From Natronococcus sp. CG52 (GTDB lineage: Archaea; Halobacteriota; Halobacteria; Halobacteriales; Natrialbaceae), in the NCBI RefSeq assembly GCF_023913515.1, contig NZ_CP099391.1:3410001-3474000 (forward strand): a stretch of DNA of 64,000 nucleotides, given 5' to 3'. Positions 51,546 through 61,611 of this stretch are shown in pieces; position 1 is the stretch's first letter; every line of letters begins with the position of its first letter. The position numbers and the translations under genes are program-made. The notes below the pieces were generated by a model. It saw only the letters and a list, made by a program, of their open reading frames with translations. It ran no database searches and was not told where the DNA came from.

Positions 51546-52609
51546 GTGCAGGTGCCTCAAATCCGGAATACGTGAACGCTCGCGTTCGGTCGCGCCGAGC
51601 CTCGTTGTTCGCGGACGAAGATTACCGCAAGCTGATCCGGATGGGGCCGAGCGAGATCGCACGGTTCATGGAGGAGACGGAGTACGAACGCGAGATCAAC
51701 GCGCTCGGAGCACGCTTTTCGGGAGTCGACCTGATCGAGTACGCGCTGAACCGCAACCTCGCGAAGCACTTCGACGACCTGCTGGACTGGTCGGAGGGAC
51801 GACTCTACGACCTCATCGCCCGGTACCTCCGGAAGTTCGACGTCTGGAACCTCAAAACGATCATCCGCGGTATCTACACCGATTCGACCGCCGAGGAGAT
51901 CCAGACGGACCTCATCCGCGCCGGCGACCTCGACGACCGGACGATCGATCGGCTGCTCGAGGTCGACGAAATCGAGGACGCGATCGACGTGCTGTACGGC
52001 ACGATCTACTACGAACCCCTCAGCGTGGCGTACGAGGAGTTCGAGGAGACGGGCGCGCTCGTTTCGCTCGAGAACGCGCTGGACCGGGAGTTCTTCGAGC
52101 ACCTGCTCGAGGGAGTTAGCCCGCGGAACGTCAGTGAACCCCAGGAGGGGCCGGAAGCCCTCTACGTCGAGTTCCTGCAGGCCGAGATCGACTTTCGGAA
52201 CGCACGGAACGCGTTGCGGCTGGCCCGCAGCGGCGCCGACCTCGATCCCGCGGCCTACTACATCGAGGGTGGCGTCCTGTTCGACCGGTCAGAGCTGAAT
52301 CGACTCGTCGCGAACTACGACGAACTCGTCGACCACATCGCCGAGAACAAACGCTACGGCGACCGTCTGTCGGGTGCACTGGATCGCCTTCGCGATGCTG
52401 ACAGCCTTATCCAGTTCGAGCACGCACTAGACGCTGCGTTGCTCGAGTACGCGGATACGCTCTCGAGCATCTACCCGACCTCGGTCTCGGCGGTGCTGTC
52501 GTACATCCTCGCGAAGGAGCGCGAGGTCGAGAACATCCGTGCAATCGCACGCGGCCGAGAGGTCGGTCTCACCGAAAGTGAGATCGAAGAGGAACTGGTG
52601 ATCCTATGA
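51542..52609 (+). CDS. atpC: A-type ATP synthase subunit C (rotor socket)
   Basis: 355 residues from ATG 51542; the longer frame upstream belongs to overlapping atpE DNA. A largely helical protein of the V/A-ATPase C/d family, which links the membrane rotor ring to the central shaft D/F. Family blocks include [20 protein letters not shown] near 9-28, [20 protein letters not shown] near 70-90 and [20 protein letters not shown] near 318-337, the last being a strong signature of the C-terminal repeat. The ATG overlaps atpE by four bases and the stop overlaps atpF by four. Confidence 0.94.
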   Translation: MSAGASNPEYVNARVRSRRASLFADEDYRKLIRMGPSEIARFMEETEYEREINALGARFSGVDLIEYALNRNLAKHFDDLLDWSEGRLYDLIARYLRKFDVWNLKTIIRGIYTDSTAEEIQTDLIRAGDLDDRTIDRLLEVDEIEDAIDVLYGTIYYEPLSVAYEEFEETGALVSLENALDREFFEHLLEGVSPRNVSEPQEGPEALYVEFLQAEIDFRNARNALRLARSGADLDPAAYYIEGGVLFDRSELNRLVANYDELVDHIAENKRYGDRLSGALDRLRDADSLIQFEHALDAALLEYADTLSSIYPTSVSAVLSYILAKEREVENIRAIARGREVGLTESEIEEELVIL

Positions 52610-52941
52610 GTCAGGAGATCGCAGTCGTCGGCAGTCCGGAGTTTACGACCGGGTTCCGACTCGCGGGCGTTCGACGCTTCGAGAACGTCCCGGAGGAGGA
52701 GAAAGACGCGTCGCTCGACGACGCCGCGACGGCCGCCCTCGAAGACGAGGGGATCGGCATCGTCGTCATGCACGACGACGACCTCGAGTATCTCTCCCGG
52801 TCCGTTCGCCAGGACGTCGAAACGAGCGTCGAACCGGTCGTCGTCACCATCGGGAGCGGTACCGGTGGCGGCGGACTGCGCGATCAGATCAAGCGCGCGA
52901 TCGGGATCGACCTAATGGAAGAGGACGAAGACAGCGAGTAA
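52606..52941 (+). CDS. atpF: A-type ATP synthase subunit F (central shaft)
   Basis: 111 residues with a Rossmann-like alpha/beta fold: [20 protein letters not shown] opens, [12 protein letters not shown] follows, then [20 protein letters not shown] and a C-terminal helix. F binds subunit D and regulates rotation. It starts inside the atpC stop (ATGA overlap) and ends three bases before the atpA ATG, so translation of C, F and A should be linked. Confidence 0.92.
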   Translation: MSQEIAVVGSPEFTTGFRLAGVRRFENVPEEEKDASLDDAATAALEDEGIGIVVMHDDDLEYLSRSVRQDVETSVEPVVVTIGSGTGGGGLRDQIKRAIGIDLMEEDEDSE

Positions 52942-52943
52942 CT

Positions 52944-54707
52944 ATGAGCCAGGCAGAAGACATCGAATCCGTCGACGAAGACGGTGTAATCGAAAGCGTG
53001 AGCGGTCCGGTCGTGACCGCCACGGACCTCGACGCCCGGATGAACGACGTCGTCTACGTCGGCGACGAAGGACTGATGGGCGAGGTCATCGAGATCGAAG
53101 GGAACCTGACCACGATTCAGGTGTACGAGGAAACCTCCGGCGTCGGCCCGGGCGAACCCGTCGAGAACACGGGCGAGCCCCTGAGCGTCGACCTCGGTCC
53201 GGGCGTGCTGAACGCCATCTACGACGGCGTCCAGCGTCCGCTGGACGAACTCGAGGAGAAGATGGGATCGGCGTTCCTCGACCGCGGAGTCGACGCACCC
53301 GGCATCGACTTCGAGACGGAGTGGGAGTTTACGCCCACCGTCGCGGAAGGCGAGATCGTCGAAGCCGGCGACGTCGTCGGCGAAGTTCCCGAGACCGCGA
53401 GCATCACCCACAAGGTGATGGTTCCGCCGGATTACGAGGGCGGTGAGGTCACCTCGATCGAGGCGGGCGAGTTCACGGTCGACGAAGTCGTCGCCGAACT
53501 GGACTCCGACGAGGAGATCACGATGCACCAGGAGTGGCCGGTTCGAGAGGCTCGGCCCTCCGCGGAGAAGGAGACGCCGACGATTCCGCTCGTCTCGGGA
53601 CAGCGAATCCTCGACGGACTCTTCCCGATCGCCAAGGGCGGGACCGCGGCGATTCCCGGTCCGTTCGGTTCGGGGAAGACGGTCACCCAGCACCAGCTCG
53701 CCAAGTGGGCCGACGCGGACATCGTCGTCTACGTCGGCTGCGGCGAGCGCGGCAACGAGATGACCGAGGTCATCGAGGACTTCCCGGAGCTCGAGGACCC
53801 GAAGACGGGCAAGCCGCTCATGTCCCGGACGTGCCTCATCGCGAACACGTCCAACATGCCCGTCGCGGCCCGCGAATCCTGTATCTACACGGGGATCACC
53901 ATCGCGGAGTACTTCCGCGACACGGGGTACGACGTCGCGCTGATGGCCGACTCCACCTCCCGGTGGGCCGAGGCCATGCGCGAAATCTCGAGCCGGCTCG
54001 AGGAGATGCCCGGCGAAGAGGGGTATCCCGCATATCTGGCGGCGGCGCTCTCCGAGTTCTACGAGCGCGCCGGCCTGTTCCAGAACATCAACGGGACGCA
54101 GGGATCGGTGTCGGTCATCGGCGCCGTCTCGCCGCCCGGCGGAGACTTCTCCGAGCCGGTTACCCAGAACACGCTGCGTATCGTCAAGACGTTCTGGGCG
54201 CTGGACGCCGACCTCGCCGAGCGACGACACTTCCCGTCGATCAACTGGAACGAGTCGTACTCGCTGTACCGCCAGCAGCTCGACCCGTGGTTCCGAGAGA
54301 ACGTCGCGGAAGACTGGCCGGAGGTGCGCCAGTGGGCGGTCGACGTGCTCGACGAGGAGGACGAACTGCAGGAGATCGTCCAGCTCGTCGGCAAGGACGC
54401 CCTGCCGGAAGACCAGCAGCTCACACTCGAGATCGCTCGATACCTGCGTGAGGCCTGGCTCCAGCAGAACGCGTTCCACGACGTCGACACCTACTGCGAT
54501 CCGAAGAAAACCTACCGGATGCTTCAGGCGATCAGGACGTTCAACGACGAGGCCTTCGAGGCGCTCGAGGCCGGCATCCCGGTCGAAGAGATCACCGACG
54601 TCGACGCCGCGCCCCGTCTCAACCGGATGAGCACCGCGGAGGAGTGGAACGAGTTCATCGACGAACTCGAATCGGATCTGGAAGAGCAGATCAGAGCACT
54701 GTACTAA
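52944..54707 (+). CDS. atpA: A-type ATP synthase catalytic subunit A
   Basis: 587 residues. N-terminal barrel (about 10-75), the A-specific non-homologous insert (about 115-190), then the nucleotide-binding domain with P-loop GPFGSGKT at 239-246, [10 protein letters not shown] near 269 containing the catalytic Glu, and [16 protein letters not shown] near 335. [20 protein letters not shown] near 355-374 is the family signature. The C-terminal helical bundle ends in [13 protein letters not shown]. No intein interrupts the P-loop, a known site for inteins in some archaeal A subunits. It is followed by atpB after two bases. Confidence 0.97.
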   Translation: MSQAEDIESVDEDGVIESVSGPVVTATDLDARMNDVVYVGDEGLMGEVIEIEGNLTTIQVYEETSGVGPGEPVENTGEPLSVDLGPGVLNAIYDGVQRPLDELEEKMGSAFLDRGVDAPGIDFETEWEFTPTVAEGEIVEAGDVVGEVPETASITHKVMVPPDYEGGEVTSIEAGEFTVDEVVAELDSDEEITMHQEWPVREARPSAEKETPTIPLVSGQRILDGLFPIAKGGTAAIPGPFGSGKTVTQHQLAKWADADIVVYVGCGERGNEMTEVIEDFPELEDPKTGKPLMSRTCLIANTSNMPVAARESCIYTGITIAEYFRDTGYDVALMADSTSRWAEAMREISSRLEEMPGEEGYPAYLAAALSEFYERAGLFQNINGTQGSVSVIGAVSPPGGDFSEPVTQNTLRIVKTFWALDADLAERRHFPSINWNESYSLYRQQLDPWFRENVAEDWPEVRQWAVDVLDEEDELQEIVQLVGKDALPEDQQLTLEIARYLREAWLQQNAFHDVDTYCDPKKTYRMLQAIRTFNDEAFEALEAGIPVEEITDVDAAPRLNRMSTAEEWNEFIDELESDLEEQIRALY

Positions 54708-54709
54708 CG

Positions 54710-56122
54710 ATGAAAGAGTACCAGACAATCACGGAAATCAGCGGTCCGCTGGTGTTCGCCGAGGTCGACGAACCCGTCGGCTACAACGAGATCGTCGAGA
54801 TCGAGACGCCGGACGGCAGAACCCTGCGCGGGCAGGTGCTGGAATCGAGCGAGGGTCTCGTCTCGATCCAGGTCTTCGAGGGGACGGGCGGTATCGACCG
54901 CAACGCGTCCGTTCGATTCCTGGGCGAGACGATGAAGATGCCCGTCACCGAGGACCTCCTCGGACGGGTGCTCGACGGCTCCGGGAACCCGATCGACGAC
55001 GGTCCCGAGATCGTCCCGGACGACCGCATCGACATCGTCGGTGAAGCGATCAACCCCTACTCGCGGGAGTACCCCGAGGAGTTCATTCAGACGGGTGTCT
55101 CCGCCATCGACGGCATGAACACCCTCGTTCGCGGTCAGAAGCTGCCGATCTTCTCCGGATCCGGCCTGCCACACAACGAACTCGCGCTCCAGATCGCCCG
55201 CCAGGCGACGGTGCCGGAGGAAGAGGAAGGCGACGACGAGGAGGGCTCCGAGTTCGCAGTCATCTTCGGCGCGATGGGGATCACCCAGGAGGAGGCGAAC
55301 GAGTTCATGCAGGACTTCGAGCGCACGGGCGCACTCGAGCGCTCGGTCGTCTTCATGAACCTCGCGGACGACCCCGCAGTCGAGCGGACGGTCACGCCGC
55401 GACTCGCCCTGACGACGGCGGAGTACCTCGCCTTCGAGAAGGGGTACCACGTGCTGGTCATCCTGACGGACATTACCAACTACTGCGAGGCGCTGCGCGA
55501 GATCGGTGCTGCACGCGAGGAGGTTCCGGGTCGCCGCGGCTACCCCGGATACATGTACACGGACCTGGCGCAGCTCTACGAGCGCGCCGGCCGTATCGAG
55601 GGCCGCGAGGGCTCGGTGACGCAGATTCCGATCCTCACGATGCCCGGCGACGACGACACGCACCCGATCCCGGACCTGACCGGCTACATCACCGAGGGGC
55701 AGATCGTGATGGATCGGGACCTGAACAGCCAGGGTATCGAGCCGCCGATCAACGTCCTGCCGAGCCTGTCCCGACTGATGGACGACGGGATCGGCGAGGG
55801 GCTCACCCGCGGGGACCACGCCGACGTCTCCGACCAGATGTACGCCGCCTACGCCGAGGGTGAGGACCTTCGCGACCTCGTGAACATCGTCGGCCGCGAG
55901 GCGCTGTCCGAGCGCGACAACAAGTTCCTCGACTTCGCCGATCGGTTCGAGTCCGAGTTCGTCCAGCAGGGGTACGAGACCGACCGCTCGATCGACGACA
56001 CGCTCGAGCTCGGTTGGGACCTGCTCTCGATGCTTCCGAAGGAGGCCCTCAACCGGATCGACGAGGATCTCATCGAGGTGCACTACCGCGAGGAAGAAGC
56101 CGAAGCCGTTCAGGCCGACTGA
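54710..56122 (+). CDS. atpB: A-type ATP synthase regulatory subunit B
   Basis: 470 residues from ATG 54710 ([20 protein letters not shown]). It is homologous to subunit A but lacks a functional P-loop: the corresponding stretch reads [20 protein letters not shown]. Other signatures are [20 protein letters not shown] near 265-284 and [15 protein letters not shown] near 345. Three B subunits alternate with three A subunits in the head and bind nucleotide without efficient hydrolysis. The operon breaks here: the next gene on this strand in a usual haloarchaeal cluster would be atpD, but three other genes intervene. Confidence 0.96.
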   Translation: MKEYQTITEISGPLVFAEVDEPVGYNEIVEIETPDGRTLRGQVLESSEGLVSIQVFEGTGGIDRNASVRFLGETMKMPVTEDLLGRVLDGSGNPIDDGPEIVPDDRIDIVGEAINPYSREYPEEFIQTGVSAIDGMNTLVRGQKLPIFSGSGLPHNELALQIARQATVPEEEEGDDEEGSEFAVIFGAMGITQEEANEFMQDFERTGALERSVVFMNLADDPAVERTVTPRLALTTAEYLAFEKGYHVLVILTDITNYCEALREIGAAREEVPGRRGYPGYMYTDLAQLYERAGRIEGREGSVTQIPILTMPGDDDTHPIPDLTGYITEGQIVMDRDLNSQGIEPPINVLPSLSRLMDDGIGEGLTRGDHADVSDQMYAAYAEGEDLRDLVNIVGREALSERDNKFLDFADRFESEFVQQGYETDRSIDDTLELGWDLLSMLPKEALNRIDEDLIEVHYREEEAEAVQAD

Positions 56123-56209
56123 TCGCCACTCGCTTCACGCCGCTTTCCCGTTCTTTCGCTTTTTCGACGCCGTAGTGCGGACCCAGGCACCGCTCCGGTA
56201 GTTCGACGG

Positions 56210-56482
56210 CTACCGGTCGTCCCATCCGAACTCCGGATCGTCCTCGTCCGACGGCGATGGTCTCTCCTCCCAACCCGTCGTCGCCCGATCGGATCCCTCG
56301 TCGCGCTCCGGTCCGTTATCGCCGCGTCGCCGAAGCCCGCCGCGTTCTTTCGCCTCCCGTTCGGCCGTCCGTCGGTCGACGACGGTCGGATTCGACGTTT
56401 CGCTCTCGATGAGCAGGTAGAGCCCGATCGCGAACGCGATTCCGAACAACAAGAACAGAACGACGAGTGCACCTTCGGCCAC
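56210..56482 (-). CDS. Small single-helix membrane protein
   Basis: 90 residues. MAEGALVVLFLLFGIAFAIG begins a single transmembrane helix (about 5-27); the rest is a soluble Arg/Glu/Asp-rich tail (VVDRRTAEREAKERGG to DDPEFGWDDR) with no motif. I recognise no named family beyond small haloarchaeal membrane proteins. It is oppositely oriented to the ATP synthase genes and sits in the segment separating atpB from atpD, divergent from the zinc-ribbon gene with 70 bases between. Confidence 0.6.
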   Translation of the reverse strand: MAEGALVVLFLLFGIAFAIGLYLLIESETSNPTVVDRRTAEREAKERGGLRRRGDNGPERDEGSDRATTGWEERPSPSDEDDPEFGWDDR

Positions 56483-56552
56483 GAGTATCCCTTCTATTTC
56501 CGGTAGACCGGTCGATCACAAAACACTTACTCACCGGACGTGATCGTTCCGC

Positions 56553-56774
56553 ATGAACGATCACAGCCGCGTGGATGCGGAAGAGACGGGGTGTCCGAAG
56601 TGCGGACATACCGAGACGGAAGTCGACGATATCTCGACGACGGGAACCGGACTCTCGAAATTTTTCGACGTTCAGAACCGTCGGTTCCGGGTCGTTTCCT
56701 GTACCAACTGTGGCTACGCGGAGCTCTACAAGGGTGGCCGGACGAGCGATATGGTCGACCTGTTTCTCGGCTGA
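56553..56774 (+). CDS. Zinc-ribbon nucleic-acid-binding-type protein
   Basis: 73 residues from ATG 56553 (MNDHSRVDAEETGCPKCGHT). Paired Cys motifs CPKC at 14-17 and CTNC at 50-53 form a zinc ribbon; FFDVQNRRFRVVSCTNCGYA and ELYKGGRTSDMVDLFLG complete the fold. Proteins of this pattern are widespread in archaea as predicted nucleic-acid-binding Zn ribbons; function is untested. It is one of the three genes between atpB and atpD. Confidence 0.78.
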   Translation: MNDHSRVDAEETGCPKCGHTETEVDDISTTGTGLSKFFDVQNRRFRVVSCTNCGYAELYKGGRTSDMVDLFLG

Positions 56775-56881
56775 GCGGGAGCCGCGACCCGGCGTGCAAC
56801 CGCTGACTCCGTGACAGGAGTTTCTCTCAGTGACTGAATCGAATCCGCAATCGTTATTCGACGGATCGTCAGTTACGGAGT

Positions 56882-57658
56882 ATGTCATCACGTACCGTTC
56901 GGGCGTGCACGTTCAACCTCCGGTACGACGAGCCGGCGGACGAGCACCCGTGGGACGAACGCGAGTCCCGGGTCCTCGAGGAACTCGAGCGGATCGATCC
57001 GGACCTGATCGGCTGTCAGGAAGCGCTCCCCCACCAGTACGACGACCTGCGAGCGGGTCTCGAAACGTACGATTGGCACGGCGTCGGCCGCCGGGACGGC
57101 GAGCGCGAGGGCGAGTTCGTCCCCGTCGGCTGGCGATCGGATCGGTTCGATCGCCTCGAGTCGGGCGCGTTCTGGCTCTCGGAGACGCCGACCGAACCGA
57201 GCGTCGGCTGGGACGCGGCCCTGCCGCGGGTCGCCACGTGGGTTCGCCTCCGGGATCGGCGGTCGGCGGGCACGCTCTGGTTTTGCAACACGCACTTCGA
57301 CCACCGCGGGGAGCGGGCGCGACTCGAGTCCGCCGGGCTCCTGCGCCGACGTGCGAACGAGCGCCTCGAGAACGGTGACGTCGCGGTGCTAACGGGAGAC
57401 GCGAACTGTACGGGCGGCTCTCCGCCGTATCGGACGCTGACCGCGGGACCGCTCGAGGATGCCCGCCGCGCTGCGAACGAGGTTACGGGTCCCGCCGGAA
57501 CGTTTCACGGGTTCGACGGGGGCGTCGGTGATCGGATCGACTACGTGTTCGTTCCGTCCGCGGTCGCGGTGACTAGCTACCGGGCGGTAGAACCGGACGA
57601 GGACGCGCCTCGATCGGATCATCTCCCGGTGTACACCGTGTTCGAGGTCGGTGACTGA
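56882..57658 (+). CDS. Endonuclease/exonuclease/phosphatase-family protein
   Basis: 258 residues. The fold of DNase I/exonuclease III/inositol phosphatase is seen through TFNLRYDEPADEHPWDERES (metal/active Asn near 12), DLIGCQEALPHQ (metal Glu near 47), NTHFDHRGERARLES (catalytic His/Asp near 136-139), LTGDANCTGGSPPYR (Asp near 170, Asn near 172) and SDHLPVYTVFE (terminal Asp-His near 247-248). All key residues are present, so it should be an active metal-dependent phosphodiesterase; DNA, RNA or a sugar phosphate may be the substrate. It lies between the zinc-ribbon gene and atpD. Confidence 0.85.
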   Translation: MSSRTVRACTFNLRYDEPADEHPWDERESRVLEELERIDPDLIGCQEALPHQYDDLRAGLETYDWHGVGRRDGEREGEFVPVGWRSDRFDRLESGAFWLSETPTEPSVGWDAALPRVATWVRLRDRRSAGTLWFCNTHFDHRGERARLESAGLLRRRANERLENGDVAVLTGDANCTGGSPPYRTLTAGPLEDARRAANEVTGPAGTFHGFDGGVGDRIDYVFVPSAVAVTSYRAVEPDEDAPRSDHLPVYTVFEVGD

Positions 57659-57773
57659 GACGGGAGCCGGCATCGGAGACCGTCCCGAGCCGAGTGTGAG
57701 AGCGAGAAGGCGGTTATCGGCCCGAACAAAACTGTAAACAGTTATCCGACTGGGAGCGCAACCACCCCACAAG

Positions 57774-58529
57774 ATGGCCAAGGACGTCAAACCGACCCGC
57801 AAGAACCTGATGGAGATCGAGGATCGGATCGAACTCTCCGAACGCGGGCACGGGACGCTCGAGAAGAAACGGGACGGGCTGATCATGGAGTTCATGGACA
57901 TTCTGGACAAGGCACAGGACGTCCGCGGGGAGCTCTCCGACGACTACGAGGACGCCCAGAAGAAGATCAACATGGCGCGAGCGATGGAGGGTGACGTCGC
58001 CGTTCGCGGGGCCGCCGCCGCGCTGCAGGAACACCCCGAGATCACGACCGAGTCCAAGAACATCATGGGCGTCGTCGTCCCGCAGATCGAGTCCTCGCGC
58101 GTCTCGAAGAGCCTCGATCAGCGCGGCTACGGGATCATGGGCACCTCCGCGCGCATCGACGAGGCCGCAGAGGCCTACGAGGACCTCCTCGAGAGCATCA
58201 TCCTCGCCGCCGAGGTCGAGACGGCGATGAAGAAGATGCTCCGCGAGATCGAGACCACCAAGCGCCGCGTCAACGCTCTCGAGTTCAAACTGCTGCCCGA
58301 TCTCTACGACAGCCAGGAGTACATCGAGCAGAAACTCGAGGAACAGGAGCGCGAGGAGACGTTCCGCCTCAAGAAGATTAAGGACAAGAAGGAAGAAGAG
58401 GAGAAGGCCGAGCGCGAGGCCCAGGACGACGTAGAGGAAACCGAAGAAGCCGCGACCGGCGACACCGCGGGGACCGACTCCGACGAGATGGAACAGTCGA
58501 CCGCTGGCGGACTCCCCGGCGGCGACTGA
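57774..58529 (+). CDS. atpD: A-type ATP synthase subunit D (central shaft)
   Basis: 251 residues. N- and C-terminal helices form the rotating coiled coil: [20 protein letters not shown] and [20 protein letters not shown] flank a middle domain. [20 protein letters not shown] marks the end of the conserved part near 190. The last 50 residues are an extended Asp/Glu/Thr tail, longer than in non-halophilic homologues. It is separated from atpB by 1.65 kb holding three genes. An AT-containing stretch ACAGTTATCC near 57737 may include its own promoter (inference). Confidence 0.93.
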   Translation: MAKDVKPTRKNLMEIEDRIELSERGHGTLEKKRDGLIMEFMDILDKAQDVRGELSDDYEDAQKKINMARAMEGDVAVRGAAAALQEHPEITTESKNIMGVVVPQIESSRVSKSLDQRGYGIMGTSARIDEAAEAYEDLLESIILAAEVETAMKKMLREIETTKRRVNALEFKLLPDLYDSQEYIEQKLEEQEREETFRLKKIKDKKEEEEKAEREAQDDVEETEEAATGDTAGTDSDEMEQSTAGGLPGGD

Positions 58530-58536
58530 ACGTCCG

Positions 58537-58956
58537 ATGGCCTGTTCGGCGTGTGGTTCCGACTCGGCGATCGTTTGCTCCCTCTCTGACGAGTATCGCG
58601 ACTACGCGCCGGCGGACGCCGCGGCAATCAGCGTTTGTACGCACTGTCTCACCGTCGATCCCGTCGAAAACGACGCTGCGGCCGTGGGTACCGAACGCGA
58701 CGAGGAACCCGACTTCTCCCGTCTCAGCGACGCCTTCCCGACCCGTCCGTCGCGAGCGATCCCGCTCGTGCTCGCGATCGGCCTCTGTTCCTCGCTCGCG
58801 ACCAACCGGTCCGCGATCGAATCACTCCTCGAGGAGGTCGAGCGTGCCGGTACGGATCCGCTGCTGGCGATCGATCGACTGTGCGCGGATCCGGGCGTCG
58901 AGCCGGCGGTCGACCTCGAGCGGCGACGCCACCAGCTCGAGCAGTTACTGTACTGA
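58537..58956 (+). CDS. Conserved haloarchaeal protein with Cys motifs (DUF6276-like)
   Basis: 139 residues. It begins MACSACGSDSAIVCSLSDEY with a CxxC motif and carries a second pair (VCTHC near 33-37), suggesting a zinc site. RAIPLVLAIGLCSSLATNRS near 72-91 is a conserved hydrophobic block and the C-terminus is helical. I associate the pattern with the haloarchaeal DUF6276 family, often placed directly after atpD, as here (gap seven bases). Function unknown. Confidence 0.7.
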   Translation: MACSACGSDSAIVCSLSDEYRDYAPADAAAISVCTHCLTVDPVENDAAAVGTERDEEPDFSRLSDAFPTRPSRAIPLVLAIGLCSSLATNRSAIESLLEEVERAGTDPLLAIDRLCADPGVEPAVDLERRRHQLEQLLY

Positions 58957-59003
58957 CCGGCCAGCGGAACGAGCCGGCGCGGAGAGGAAAGGGTGGACGA
59001 GCG

Positions 59004-59396
59004 CTACTTCGCGGTCGGCGTAACGTTGTTGCTGACCGCCTGTTTCACCTGAAGTGCCGCGCTCGCGGCTAGTCCGCGCGCGACCTCGTCGCACTCGTCG
59101 GCCGTGATGAGTTCCTCGGCCGCGTCCTCGAGGTCGGGAGTGAAGCCGGCGCTGACGGTGTGGCCGACCGGCGGCTGGACGGCGACGGTCACCTGGGGAC
59201 CGGTGTGCCCGCTCGAGATATCGGCGTCGACGATGTACTCGTTCGGAAGAAACTCGCGGGTGCGGGCAGCGATCCGCGAGACGTCGCGGTTGAGCCGCCG
59301 TTTCTGGGTGCTCGAGAGATCCGGGAGATCCGCCGCTGCACGCTGACCAGCGCCCGTCTCGCCCGGCAACCCTGCGTACGGCGTATTTCCGTTCAT
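59004..59396 (-). CDS. Conserved haloarchaeal protein (DUF5811-like)
   Basis: 130 residues. MNGNTPYAGLPGETGAGQRA leads to a helical/alpha-beta domain with TQKRRLNRDVSRIAARTREF near 31-50 and VTVAVQPPVGHTVSAGFTPD near 70-89, features I associate with the haloarchaeal DUF5811 family. No catalytic motif or signal is visible. It lies downstream of the arginine decarboxylase gene on the same strand (gap 58 bases), so the two may be co-transcribed. Confidence 0.7.
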   Translation of the reverse strand: MNGNTPYAGLPGETGAGQRAAADLPDLSSTQKRRLNRDVSRIAARTREFLPNEYIVDADISSGHTGPQVTVAVQPPVGHTVSAGFTPDLEDAAEELITADECDEVARGLAASAALQVKQAVSNNVTPTAK

Positions 59397-59454
59397 GAGA
59401 AGTCGTATCGGTGGTATCGGCCCGACCGGTTAAAAGGGTTCGCCTTCAGGAATT

Positions 59455-59934
59455 CTACAGGATCGGTTCGCTCTCGCCGTACACCGCGAGAACGAGCGCC
59501 GTCGTGTACGTTCCCGACTCCGCCCGGCTGCTCTCGACGACGACGTTCGGGTCGTCGAACGTCCAGTCCCGAAGCTCCTGACCCGCCTCCAGCCCCTCGC
59601 GAACGCGTCGCTCGACGTCCTCGCGATCCATCTCGCCGGCCGTTTCGTAGAACAGTCCGGGTCCCTCGTCGACCGACTGCGACCACGCGAGCGCCGCACT
59701 CGCTCGAGCCGGGCCAGCGGTGGTGGCTCGAGCCTCGACGACCGTCAGGCGCTCCCCGATGGGTCCGAGATCGGGCGCGGTTCCGACGGCTTCGACGTCG
59801 ACGCCGGCGGGAACGACGGACGAAACGGATACCAGGTTGTAGTTCTCGACCCCGGCGGCGGCGAGCGCGGCGTCGTACGACGCCATCGCCGTCGGTGCGG
59901 AGCCGGTTCCCCAGACGACGCGGATCATGCTCAT
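59455..59934 (-). CDS. pdaD: Pyruvoyl-dependent arginine decarboxylase
   Basis: 159 residues from ATG 59934; ATG 59928, two codons on, is also possible. The proenzyme cleaves itself between two serines to form an N-terminal pyruvoyl group on the larger chain; the site here is VSVSSVVPAG with Ser38-Ser39. SMIRVVWGTGSAPTAMASYD opens the beta chain; later EGLEAGQELRDWTF and GTYTTALVLAVYG are family blocks. The product agmatine feeds polyamine synthesis and tRNA-Ile2 agmatidine modification in archaea. The DUF5811-like gene follows on the same strand. Confidence 0.9.
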   Translation of the reverse strand: MSMIRVVWGTGSAPTAMASYDAALAAAGVENYNLVSVSSVVPAGVDVEAVGTAPDLGPIGERLTVVEARATTAGPARASAALAWSQSVDEGPGLFYETAGEMDREDVERRVREGLEAGQELRDWTFDDPNVVVESSRAESGTYTTALVLAVYGESEPIL

Positions 59935-60240
59935 GGTCGGGTTTGGGGTCGCGCGGCGTAAGGCGTTGCGATCCGGAGTCGATCTACTCCGATCACTGAC
60001 CGAACGACAGTTCAGTGGCCGGGAGCGCGGCTCGAGCAAGTGCGAGAGTCGCGCGATCCGGGGGAAGGCAGGCGCCCGCGCTCACCGCGAGCGAAGCGAG
60101 CGGGCCGACGACCGATGTGGAGAGCGCGGAGCGCTCGGAACGGAGAGAGGAGTGCTTTTGATCAACCTTTTATCGAGTGACGGGGCGCTATACGGCAGCA
60201 ACGCTGCCGTTAGCGCAACAGAACGCAGAATAAAAGGTTG
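59935..60240. other. Intergenic region with clustered hairpins between pan and pdaD
   Basis: 306 bases. The pdaD promoter must lie in the left part. The right part carries hairpin GAGCGC (60122-60127), loop GGA, GCGCTC (60131-60136), the line GGAGTGCTTTTGATC typical of haloarchaeal gene ends, and the nested inverted repeats at 60163-60240. No coding frame is credible. Confidence 0.5.
60163..60240. repeat. Nested inverted repeats at the 3' end of pan
   Basis: Outer arms CAACCTTTTAT (60163-60173) and ATAAAAGGTTG (60230-60240) are perfectly complementary; the right arm touches the pan stop codon. Inside is a long hairpin: GCGCTA (60185-60190), bulged T, ACGGCAGC (60192-60199), loop AAC, GCTGCCGT (60203-60210), TAGCGC (60211-60216). 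Reading on the minus strand, this follows pan directly and ends in a T-poor arm, so it may be an RNA-processing or terminator structure or a miniature repeat element. Confidence 0.7.
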
Positions 60241-61470
<1,230 letters not shown>

Positions 61471-61611
61471 CTGCTGTACGCCGATTAGTTTTCCACGATA
61501 AATGTGCCTTTGGGTCGCGGGCGCATTTTGACGCCACCGCTGTTCCGGTCAAATATCGGCCTCACGTCGACAGTCGGCACTCGAGGGCGGCGTTCCTGAC
61601 CTCGAGGTCGG

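Noticed and set aside
52884-54728. 614-codon open frame on the minus strand opposite atpA
   Set aside because: Shadow frame caused by high G+C and low stop frequency; the plus strand encodes atpA with all family motifs.
52944-56122. Inteins in atpA or atpB
   Set aside because: Both subunits have normal length and uninterrupted motifs; PAN was also checked and shows no intein.
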